Of a DNA stretch of 64,000 bases, positions 35,069 through 42,287 are shown piece after piece; position 1 is the first letter of the stretch; every line of letters begins with the position of its first letter. A program made the translations under genes and the position numbers. The stretch is from Geothrix sp. Its GTDB lineage: Bacteria; Acidobacteriota; Holophagae; Holophagales; Holophagaceae. The stretch spans positions 62,001-126,000 of the forward strand of contig JAGRPP010000026.1 in assembly GCA_019449415.1 (NCBI GenBank). Direction: 5' to 3'. The notes beneath the pieces were generated by a model. The model was given only the letters and a program-made list of their open reading frames with translations. It ran no database searches and was not told the origin of the DNA.

Positions 35069-35938
35069 ATGAGCAGCGACCAGGCATCCCGCCTCCGCAG
35101 CATGGCCCAGGGGCAGCGCCCCGAGGCACCCCTCTTCGCCGCCCGTGTCGTGGCCATCACTTCGGGCAAGGGCGGGGTGGGCAAGACCAATGTGGTGGCC
35201 GGCCTCGCCATCGCCCTCGCCCAGCAGGGCCAGCGGGTCGTGGTCATGGACGCGGACTTCGGCCTGGCCAACCTGGACATCCTGCTGGGCCTCTCGCCGA
35301 AATTCACCCTGGAGCATGTGCTCCGGGGCGAGAAGGTGCTCGAGGAGATCCTGCTGGAAGGCCCCATGGGCATCCGCATCATCCCCGCCAGCAGCGGCAT
35401 CCAGGAACTCACCCGCCTCGACACCATGAGCGAGCTGCGGCTGGTGCAGGGGCTCCAGCGGGTATCGGAGACGGCGGACTGGCTGCTCATCGACACCGCC
35501 GCCGGCATCCACGATTCCGTCCTCAAGCTCCTCATGGCCGCCCAGGAGGTGATCCTGGTGACCACGCCCGAGCCCACCAGCCTGGTGGACGCCTACGCCA
35601 TGGTGAAGGTGCTGCACCTGCGGGAGGCCTCCAAGCCGCTGTGGCTGCTGGTGAACAACGGCCAGAGTTCCGACGAGGCCCAGGAGACCATCGATCAGCT
35701 CCAGGCGGCCACGGAGCGCTTCCTCGGCAAACAGCTCCAGGTGCTGGGCATGATCCCCAACGACCCCCACATCCTGCAGGCCGTGCGCCAGCAGCGCGGC
35801 GTGGTGGATCTCTTCCCCCGGAGCCCCGCCGCCCAGGCCTTCCAGCTTCTGGCCCGGCAACTGCTGGGGCAGGTATCCTTGCAGCCCGGCGGGTTTGCGG
35901 CATTCTGGAGGCAGCTCGCCTCCGACGACCCCAACTAG
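35069..35938 (+). CDS. flhG: flagellar number regulator FlhG (MinD-like ATPase)
   Basis: 289 residues. ParA/MinD-type ATPase with the deviant Walker A SGKGGVGKTNVVAGLA near residue 28, switch I MDADFGLANLDILLG and Walker B LLIDTAAG. It antagonises FlhF/FleQ to limit flagella. The N-terminus (SSDQASRLRSMAQ) resembles the DQA-type motif that in FlhG contacts the FlhF GTPase. AGGAGG precedes the start at 35069. Same operon as flhF, interrupted by the inverted-repeat element. Confidence 0.94.
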   Translation: MSSDQASRLRSMAQGQRPEAPLFAARVVAITSGKGGVGKTNVVAGLAIALAQQGQRVVVMDADFGLANLDILLGLSPKFTLEHVLRGEKVLEEILLEGPMGIRIIPASSGIQELTRLDTMSELRLVQGLQRVSETADWLLIDTAAGIHDSVLKLLMAAQEVILVTTPEPTSLVDAYAMVKVLHLREASKPLWLLVNNGQSSDEAQETIDQLQAATERFLGKQLQVLGMIPNDPHILQAVRQQRGVVDLFPRSPAAQAFQLLARQLLGQVSLQPGGFAAFWRQLASDDPN

Positions 35939-35946
35939 GAGCCAGG

Positions 35947-36900
35947 ATGTCCTCCCCGAGGTCGGACCCATCCGCTGTCCCCGCCCCGCCTCTCGGCAGT
36001 GAGGCGGCCCGGGCCGTGGAAGCCGCGCCCGCCGCGCTCCGGCCCTGGGCGGCCCTCGCGGCGGCGAAGGCCTACGGCAAGGGTGCGCCCCCCGCCGTCA
36101 ATCCCGCCGTGGCCCCCCCGGCCGCCGCCCCAACGGTGGCGGACACCGCGCCCGGCGCCGCCGAGGCCCAGGAGCCGCCGGAACCCTTCGACCGCGAGAA
36201 TCGCGAGCAGATCATCAAGGACTATGTGCCCCTGGTGAAGTTCGTCGCCCACCGCGTCGCCTCTCGCCTGCCCTCGCATGTGGAGCTGGACGACCTCATC
36301 AACAGCGGCATCCTCGGCCTCATGGACGCCATCGAGAAGTTCGAGCCGGCCCGGAACATCAAGTTCAAGACCTACGCCGAGCTGCGGGTGAAGGGGGCCA
36401 TCCTCGACGGCCTGCGCGACCTGGACTGGGTCCCGCGGAGCCTGCGCCGCAAGAAGAAGGACATCGAGAACGCCTACCACCTGCTCGAGCAGCAGATGGG
36501 ACGGGCCGCCACGGACGAGGAGGTGGCCGTCCACCTGGGGGTCCCCCTCGAGGAACTGCACAAGAACCTGGACGAGCTGAAGGGCGTCACCCTGGGCACC
36601 TTCGTGGAGGTGGGCGAGGACGGCGAGGGGGAGAGCCTCATCAGCTTCGTGCCAGACCCGGATGCCGAGGATCCGCACCAGACCTTCCAGGCCACGGAGA
36701 TCAAGGACATCCTGAGGCGGGCCATGGAAGTGCTGCCCAAGAAGGAGAAATTCGTGGTCCAGCTCTACTACTTCGACGAACTGACCATGAAGGAAATCGG
36801 GACGCTCCTGAACATTACCGAGTCTCGGGTATCCCAATTGCATACCAAGGCCATGCTGCGACTCCGGGGCAAGCTCCTGGAGAAGCACATCGAAGGATAA
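35947..36900 (+). CDS. fliA: flagellar sigma factor, FliA/WhiG family
   Basis: 317 residues; RNA-polymerase sigma factor for late flagellar genes. The frame is open much further upstream but the start at 35947, eight bases after flhG and with AGGAGCCAGG before it, is right. An unusual Ala/Pro-rich N-terminal tail of about 80 residues precedes the domains. Then: region 2 (ENREQIIKDYVPLVKFVAHRVASRLP, LINSGILGLMDAIEKFEP, AELRVKGAILDGLRDLDWVPRSLRRKKK), region 3 (LLEQQMGRAATDEEVA) and region 4 (LTMKEIGTLLNITESRVSQLHTKAM). The long tail is not typical of FliA. Confidence 0.93.
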   Translation: MSSPRSDPSAVPAPPLGSEAARAVEAAPAALRPWAALAAAKAYGKGAPPAVNPAVAPPAAAPTVADTAPGAAEAQEPPEPFDRENREQIIKDYVPLVKFVAHRVASRLPSHVELDDLINSGILGLMDAIEKFEPARNIKFKTYAELRVKGAILDGLRDLDWVPRSLRRKKKDIENAYHLLEQQMGRAATDEEVAVHLGVPLEELHKNLDELKGVTLGTFVEVGEDGEGESLISFVPDPDAEDPHQTFQATEIKDILRRAMEVLPKKEKFVVQLYYFDELTMKEIGTLLNITESRVSQLHTKAMLRLRGKLLEKHIEG

Positions 36901-36903
36901 TCC

Positions 36904-37920
36904 ATGGCCAAAATTCTTAGCCAAGAGGAAGTAGACGCGCTACTTAAGTCCCATACGAGGACCGGGCCCAAGGCCCCGGCCGCGCCAGGACCCGAGCGCG
37001 GCGCGCCCCAGTATCAGGCAAAAAAAGCCCAGGCACAGCGCAAGGTCACCCTCTACAACTTCCGCCGCCCCGACCGGGTGAGCCGGGAGCAGATGCGCTC
37101 CCTGCACTTCATGCACGACCGCTTCGCCCGGAACTTCTCCAGTTCCCTCAGCGCCTACCTGAGGACCATCACGGAAGTGAACCTGGTGAGCGTCGAGCAG
37201 CTCAGCTACCAGGAATTCCTGCTGTCCGTGCCCGACCCCACCTGCTTCAACGCCATCTCCATCAAGCCCCTCGAAGGCGCGCTGGCCCTGGAGGTGAATC
37301 CCACCCTGGTGTTCCCCATCATCGACAAGATGCTGGGCGGCCCCGGCGAACCGCTGAAGCAGCTCCGCACCATGACCGACATCGAGCAGAGCATCTTCGA
37401 CGGCGTGCTGAAGCTGGTGCTGGAGGATCTGCGCGAGGCCTGGCGCGGCATCGTGGACCTGGACTTCCGCATCCAGGCCCGGGAGACCAGCCCCCAGCTC
37501 ATCCAGATCGTCGCGCCCAACGAGGTGGTGCTGCTGGTGGTCTTTGAAGTGAAGATGGGACCGGTCAGCGGCATGATCAACCTCGCCATCCCGAGCATCA
37601 TCCTCGAGCCCATCTCCACCAAGTTCGACCAGGAGATGTTCACCGGCTACAAGAAGTCCTCCACCTTCGAGGAGGCCCGCCTCCTGATGGCCAGCCTCAA
37701 GCGCTGCCCCATGGAGGCCGCCGCCGAGATCCGCGGCACCAGCCTCCGCATGGAGGAGGTCCTGCAGCTCAAGCCCGGCGATCTGATCCCGCTCACCAAG
37801 CGTTTCGATGCCGAGCTCGACCTCTGCGTGGACGGGATCCCCCGGTTCATGGGCCTCGTAGCCCTGAATCCCAATGGAAAACGCGTCTTCCAAGTGACCG
37901 GCGCCCGGTCGGAAGGATGA
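36904..37920 (+). CDS. fliM: flagellar C-ring switch protein FliM
   Basis: 338 residues. N-terminal CheY-binding motif ILSQEEVDALL, then the CheC-like middle domain (GALALEVNPTLVFPIIDKMLGG) and a C-terminal SpoA domain (EEVLQLKPGDLIPL). It forms the C-ring with FliG and FliN. Begins two bases after the fliA stop and ends three before fliN, tightly packed. Confidence 0.96.
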   Translation: MAKILSQEEVDALLKSHTRTGPKAPAAPGPERGAPQYQAKKAQAQRKVTLYNFRRPDRVSREQMRSLHFMHDRFARNFSSSLSAYLRTITEVNLVSVEQLSYQEFLLSVPDPTCFNAISIKPLEGALALEVNPTLVFPIIDKMLGGPGEPLKQLRTMTDIEQSIFDGVLKLVLEDLREAWRGIVDLDFRIQARETSPQLIQIVAPNEVVLLVVFEVKMGPVSGMINLAIPSIILEPISTKFDQEMFTGYKKSSTFEEARLLMASLKRCPMEAAAEIRGTSLRMEEVLQLKPGDLIPLTKRFDAELDLCVDGIPRFMGLVALNPNGKRVFQVTGARSEG

Positions 37921-37923
37921 GCC

Positions 37924-38850
37924 ATGGATGCCCGTGATACTGAACTCTTCCAGAAAGTCGGCAACGCGTTTGCCGAGAGCATGGCCTCCGTGTTCTCCAT
38001 GCTCACGGGCCGCGAGTTCCAACTGAAGTCCGCCCCGGGCGAGGTGGTGGACCCCCAGGGCGCCGCCGCTCTGCACCAGGCCCCCACCATCCTCGTGAAG
38101 GCTAACTACCAGAAGGGCCTCAACGGCACCCTGTTCTTCACCCTGCCCCTGAAGGAAGGCACCATGCTGGTGGACCTCATGCTGGGCGGCGAAGGCGCGC
38201 CCGCAGAGGAGCTGGTGGGCGATTCCAAAGACGCCCTGGCGGAGACCTTCAACCAGGTCATGGGCAGCGCCAACCAGACCCTGTCCGACCTGGCCGGGGA
38301 GACCTTCGCCATCGCCAATGTGGACATCCTCGCCCTCGCGCCAGAGGCCTCCGCCTTCTCGGAGCAGCTGGGCCAGGGATCGTTCCAATCCATCGCCCTG
38401 CCCACGACCCAGGAAGCCCTGAGCACCACCATCCACCTGCTCTTCCCCGATCTTCTCCTGCAGCAACTCAAGCGCAAGCTCGGCCTCGCGGAAGCTCCGG
38501 CCCCGGCCGCCCCGCCGCCCCAGGCCGCCCCCGTCGCCGCAGCGGCCCCGGCCCACCGGGCCCCCGTGGCTGCCGGCCCCATGCCCGACTCGGGCAACCT
38601 GGACCTGCTGCTGGACATCCAGCTGCCCGTGGTGGTCCGCATGGGCCAGACCGAGATGCAGATGGGTGAGCTGCTGAAACTCACTCCGGGCTCCATCCTC
38701 GAGCTCAACCGCAGTGCGGATGCCCCCGTCGAGATGCTGGTGAACGGCAAGCACATCGCCCGGGGCGAGGTGGTGGTGGTGGACGGCAACTTCGCCTTCC
38801 GCATCACGGAGATCGACAGCCGCGCCGCCCGGATCCGCAGCCTGGGCTAG
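37924..38850 (+). CDS. fliN: flagellar switch protein FliN with CheX/CheC-like N-terminal domain (FliY type)
   Basis: 308 residues, three times the size of a plain FliN. N-terminal ~180 residues resemble a CheX/CheC domain (LFQKVGNAFAESMASVFSMLTGREF, VDLMLGGEGAPAEELVGDSKDALAETFNQVMGS); then an Ala/Pro linker (APAAPPPQAAPVAAAAPAH); then the SpoA domain typical of FliN (LLLDIQLPVVVRMGQTEMQ, LLKLTPGSILEL, IARGEVVVVDGNFAFRI). The N-terminal domain lacks a clear double-ENxxxN CheC phosphatase signature, so binding rather than phosphatase activity is likely. Last gene of the first flagellar block. Confidence 0.9.
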   Translation: MDARDTELFQKVGNAFAESMASVFSMLTGREFQLKSAPGEVVDPQGAAALHQAPTILVKANYQKGLNGTLFFTLPLKEGTMLVDLMLGGEGAPAEELVGDSKDALAETFNQVMGSANQTLSDLAGETFAIANVDILALAPEASAFSEQLGQGSFQSIALPTTQEALSTTIHLLFPDLLLQQLKRKLGLAEAPAPAAPPPQAAPVAAAAPAHRAPVAAGPMPDSGNLDLLLDIQLPVVVRMGQTEMQMGELLKLTPGSILELNRSADAPVEMLVNGKHIARGEVVVVDGNFAFRITEIDSRAARIRSLG

Positions 38851-38876
38851 GCTACGGACCCGGCGCCCAGCCTCAG

Positions 38877-39362
38877 TTAGTTGTTGGTGAGCGTGAACGC
38901 CACGGGAGCGGTGACGCCGACGGTGGTGGCATTCACCGTGAACACGCCCGCGGTGGCATTCGCCGTGAGCGTCGGAGCCGTGGCGATGCCCGAGGCATCC
39001 GTGGTCACCGTGGCCGTCGTGGCGGCTGCCGTGAAGGTGCCGCTGGCCCCGGTGGCCCCCGCCACCACCGTGAAGGTCACCGAGGCTCCTGCCTTGGGCG
39101 TGCTGACGATGGTATAGCCTCCGTAGCCGTCCCCGTTGGACACCCGCTGCTGGGTCATGAGGGTGACCTTGAGCGCCGTCGCGAAGGGATTGGTCACGGG
39201 CGTGCTCTGGGGCGTGCCTGCCGTGGCGGAGAACAGGGCATCCGTGGCCAGCACGGTCCCGGCGGGCGTGCTGTTGCTGCCCCCGCCCCCGCCATAGCCT
39301 CCCCCCGAGCACGCGAGAGCGAAGATCGCCAGGGAACCTGCGGCCTGCAACTTGATCGACAT
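38877..39362 (-). CDS. small lipoprotein with Thr/Ala-rich beta domain, unknown
   Basis: 161 residues. Lipoprotein signal SLAIFALAC, Cys then SGGGYGGGGG, followed by a Thr/Ala/Val-rich domain with VTFTVVAGATGASGTF and ATVTTDASGIATAPTLTANA, the pattern of a bacterial Ig-like (BIG1-type) fold. Start at MSIKLQ (39362) with GGAGG upstream. Convergent with fliN and of unknown role. Fifth Cys-poly-Gly lipoprotein of the window. Confidence 0.7.
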   Translation of the reverse strand: MSIKLQAAGSLAIFALACSGGGYGGGGGSNSTPAGTVLATDALFSATAGTPQSTPVTNPFATALKVTLMTQQRVSNGDGYGGYTIVSTPKAGASVTFTVVAGATGASGTFTAAATTATVTTDASGIATAPTLTANATAGVFTVNATTVGVTAPVAFTLTNN

Positions 39363-39562
39363 GGCACCTCCTTCGCCGCATCGGCGGCAGCCTTGTATGT
39401 CTGGGTTCCACCATCGCCCCTGGGGGTCCCGCCTCCAGATCCGGCCTCCAAATGGCGACCCCTCCGGGTCCGCGGAGGGGGATCCATCCCTTGACGGAGG
39501 CGCCTCCGGGAAGGAAGGTGGGACACCCCCACCCGAGGAGTCGCCGCGTGCCCCCATGGTCC
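39363..39562. other. 200-bp divergent control region, with inverted repeat
   Basis: Shared upstream region of the lipoprotein gene (minus) and the MocR-type regulator (plus). Contains CCCCTCCG-N6-CGGAGGGG (39459-39480), an 8-bp perfect inverted repeat, and several GCCTCC repeats on either side. A plausible autoregulatory operator for the adjacent regulator; no T-tract, so not a terminator. Confidence 0.4.
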
Positions 39563-41050
39563 ATGACCACCGAACTGGACCGGACCAGCCGGGAACCCAT
39601 GTACCTGCAGATCGTCCGGGCCATCGTGGCCGATGTCCGCAAGGGGCGCCTGCGCCCTGGAGACGCCCTGCCCGGCACCCGGGCCCTGGCCGAGAGCCTG
39701 GGCGTCAACCGCAACACGACGCTGGCGGCCTTCCAGGAACTGGAAGCCGAAGGCTGGATCCTCTCGGAGCCTGATCGGGGCAGCTTCATCGCAGACAAGC
39801 TCCCGATGGCGTACCCGGAAGAAGAGGAAAGCATCGCCGCCTCGGACTCGGGCTCCTGGGCCGCGCCCACGCCCCTCACCGAGCCCTTCTACCAGCCCCG
39901 CGCCACGGACCGGGAGGGGTTCCGCCTCATCCCCGACCTGCCGGATGTGCGCCTGGCGCCCACGGCCGCCATCCACCGGGCCCATGGCCGGGTGCTGAAC
40001 CTCCAGCAGCAGCGCATCCTGCAGCCCGGCTGGGACCCGCGGGGCCTGCTGGATCTCCGCATCTCCCTGTGCCGGATGCTCCGGGAACTGCGGGGCATGG
40101 CCCTGGAACCCGGCAACCTGGTGCTCACCCGCGGCCTCATGAGCACCCTCAACCTCGTCTCCCGCACCCTCTTCAACCCGGGTGAGGCCGTGGCCGTCGA
40201 GGACCCCGCCTACTTCCGCGTGCTGGAGGCCTTCCGGGCCGCAGGGGCGCGCCTCTTCCCGATCCCCGTGGATGCCGAGGGCCTGCAGCTGGAGCCCCTG
40301 GAGGCCCTCATGGCCCGGGAGTCCGTGCGGCTCATCTACACCACCGCGAGCCCCCACTACCCCACCCACGCCATCCTGAGCGCCAGCCGTCGCCGGCGGC
40401 TGCTGGAGCTGGCGGAGGCCCACGGAGCCCGGATCCTGGAGGGCGACCTGGCCTTCGGCTTCCAACGCGAGCAGCACCCGAGCCTGCCCCTCGCCAGCGA
40501 GGATACCCGCGGCACCGTGGTCTATTTCAGCGCCCTGGAGCAGATCCTCGCACCCGGCCTCCAGGTGGGGTTCCTGGCGGGCTTCGCCCCCCTGATCAAG
40601 ACCATGGCGAAGCAGCGCCAGCTCATCGACTGGCCTGGCAACCAGGTCCAGGAGGCCACCATCGAGGAGCTCTTCCGGGACGGCGAGATCCACCGCCACC
40701 TGAGCCGCATCCGCAAGGTCAACGACGCGCGCCGCGAAACCCTGGTGGACCGCCTCCTCTTCCACCTCCATCCCGCCGTCTCAGTGGAGGATCCAGGCGA
40801 GGGGCTCTCTCTGTGGGTCCAGGTGGAAGCAGGGCTGCCCCTCGATGCCTGGGTGGAGCGCTGCGCCGCCAAGGGGGTGGTCTTCTATCCGGGCCGCCTG
40901 TACGACTTCCGGCGAAATCCGATCCCCTTCCTGTGCCTGGGCTTCGCGGCCCATGAGGTGGACGAGCAGAACGAAGCCTGCCGCCGCATGGCTGAGGCCC
41001 TCACCGAAGTCCGGCGGCTCAGTCCATCGGGAACCGCTTCGTCACGGTGA
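39563..41050 (+). CDS. MocR-like regulator: GntR domain plus aminotransferase-like domain lacking the PLP lysine
   Basis: 495 residues, start ATG 39563. GntR winged-helix domain (REPMYLQIVRAIVADVRKG, LAESLGVNRNTTLAAFQEL) and a fold-type I aminotransferase-like region. Where the other MocR in this window has GTLSKIFSP, this one reads SALEQILAP, so the PLP-binding Lys is Gln 327, and the following conserved Arg (NLRLGF) is Gln (GLQVGF). EGDLAFGF also departs from the usual EDDYDSEF. The domain thus probably cannot form a PLP aldimine. It overlaps the convergent outer-membrane protein gene by 32 bp. Confidence 0.85.
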   Translation: MTTELDRTSREPMYLQIVRAIVADVRKGRLRPGDALPGTRALAESLGVNRNTTLAAFQELEAEGWILSEPDRGSFIADKLPMAYPEEEESIAASDSGSWAAPTPLTEPFYQPRATDREGFRLIPDLPDVRLAPTAAIHRAHGRVLNLQQQRILQPGWDPRGLLDLRISLCRMLRELRGMALEPGNLVLTRGLMSTLNLVSRTLFNPGEAVAVEDPAYFRVLEAFRAAGARLFPIPVDAEGLQLEPLEALMARESVRLIYTTASPHYPTHAILSASRRRRLLELAEAHGARILEGDLAFGFQREQHPSLPLASEDTRGTVVYFSALEQILAPGLQVGFLAGFAPLIKTMAKQRQLIDWPGNQVQEATIEELFRDGEIHRHLSRIRKVNDARRETLVDRLLFHLHPAVSVEDPGEGLSLWVQVEAGLPLDAWVERCAAKGVVFYPGRLYDFRRNPIPFLCLGFAAHEVDEQNEACRRMAEALTEVRRLSPSGTASSR

Positions 41051-42089
41051 CCATGCGCCGCTCCGCCGAGTAGGGCTCCCCGTAGTCTTGATGGCGCAGG
41101 AAGACCAAGGCCACGAACCAGCGGTCCCGGAGCGGCAGCGCGACCTCGTAGCGAGGGCCCCGGGCATTCCAGTAGAACCACCACTGGTCGCCGTTGACGG
41201 GGTAGAGCGTGCCCGTGCGGGACAGCCGCTGCCAGGTGACGCTCAGGCGCGGCCAGAAGGGCCGCTCCAGGCTGCCCACCAGGAACTGGGTTTCGGCGCC
41301 GGGCTCTCCCGTCTCGCGGTTGCGCTGCCCGAAGGCCCGGACCTCCACGGGCAGCCCCGCATTCCAGGTGGCGCTGGCTCCGTAGGCATCCAGCTGGAGG
41401 CGCTGCCGCGGCTCGGCGGCATGGCCCGGCACGGGCCGGGTGCGGGCAAAACCTCGGTCCCAGGTGATCTCCCAACACCCGCCATGGGCTGTCCAGGAGA
41501 CGGGCCCTGTCTCCAGCTTCAGCACGATCTGTCCCGCGGCCAGGTCCAGGTTGCCCCCCTGGAGGGTGCGGACCCGTCCGGCGGCGACGCGCAGCCCCAG
41601 CTCCGGGATCCATCCTTCCCGATCCCTCAGCCCCGCCCGCAACCCCAGGCCCAGGAACCGGAGATCTCGGTCCCAGAGGGCCTCCGGGGCGATGAGGCGG
41701 TTCTCCTGGAAGCCCAGGTGCGCCTCGCCGAAGGTCCGCTCCGAGCGCCCCGCGATCCCGATCCGGGCCACATCCAGCTGGGTGCCATTGGATGGCTGCT
41801 GGTCCCACCGGCGCAGGTTGAGGCGGTTCCCATCCGACCCCAGGGCCGACCGGAAGCCCCCGGCATAGGTGAAGGGCTCCCAGCCGCCTGCACCTTGGCC
41901 CTCCCAGCGGACCCGGAGCTGGGACGAAACCCGCTCCACGCCTCCCTGATCGGCCTCGGTGATCCGATCCAGGCGCAGCCGCAACTCCGTCCGGGGCTCC
42001 CACCAGGCCGGCTCCCGGGGCGGCGGTTCCGGCCCCTGCGCCCGGACGCTCGCCACCGCCAGCAGGACCACCCATCCTCCGAGCCTCAT
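41019..42089 (-). CDS. outer-membrane beta-barrel protein, unknown role
   Basis: 356 residues. Signal peptide (LGGWVVLLAVASVRA), then aromatic-rich alternating strands (TELRLRLDRITEADQGG, EPFTYAGGFRSALGSDGN, WTAHGGCWEITWDRGFAR, QFLVGSLERPFWPRLSVTW, QWWFYWNARGPRYEVALPL). Many Trp/Tyr and Arg residues facing each other suggest a porin- or channel-type barrel such as the alginate-export group, but no specific family signature was found. The last residue is Asp rather than Phe/Tyr, unusual for a barrel. Tail-to-tail overlap with the MocR-like gene. Confidence 0.6.
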   Translation of the reverse strand: MRLGGWVVLLAVASVRAQGPEPPPREPAWWEPRTELRLRLDRITEADQGGVERVSSQLRVRWEGQGAGGWEPFTYAGGFRSALGSDGNRLNLRRWDQQPSNGTQLDVARIGIAGRSERTFGEAHLGFQENRLIAPEALWDRDLRFLGLGLRAGLRDREGWIPELGLRVAAGRVRTLQGGNLDLAAGQIVLKLETGPVSWTAHGGCWEITWDRGFARTRPVPGHAAEPRQRLQLDAYGASATWNAGLPVEVRAFGQRNRETGEPGAETQFLVGSLERPFWPRLSVTWQRLSRTGTLYPVNGDQWWFYWNARGPRYEVALPLRDRWFVALVFLRHQDYGEPYSAERRMVTVTKRFPMD

Positions 42090-42233
42090 CCGCCTCCTTG
42101 CCCCACCGTGGGGCCGCGCCCGGTGCTACGCCCGGCGCTGCGCCCGACTATACCTGGGTGGGGATCCGGGCGTGTGGCCTCGACCACAACCTGTGGTGCC
42201 TGGCCTGCCGCAGGGCGTGTGCCCCCCACCACA

Positions 42234-42262
42234 TTGGAACCCGGGCCCCATCCCGCTAAGTT
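42234..42262 (+). promoter_or_regulatory. sigma-70-type promoter of glmS
   Basis: -35 TTGGAA (42234-42239), spacer of 17, -10 TAAGTT (42257-42262) preceded by CGC. The expected start site is about 42269, 19 bp before the glmS ATG. Confidence 0.55.
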
Positions 42263-42287
42263 GAGAGCACACCCGTTGGGAGCTCTC

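Noticed and set aside
34818..35072. 84-codon open frame inside the inverted-repeat element.
   Set aside because: No ribosome-binding site, Arg/Ser/Gly-biased composition, and the sequence is explained by the DNA palindromes.
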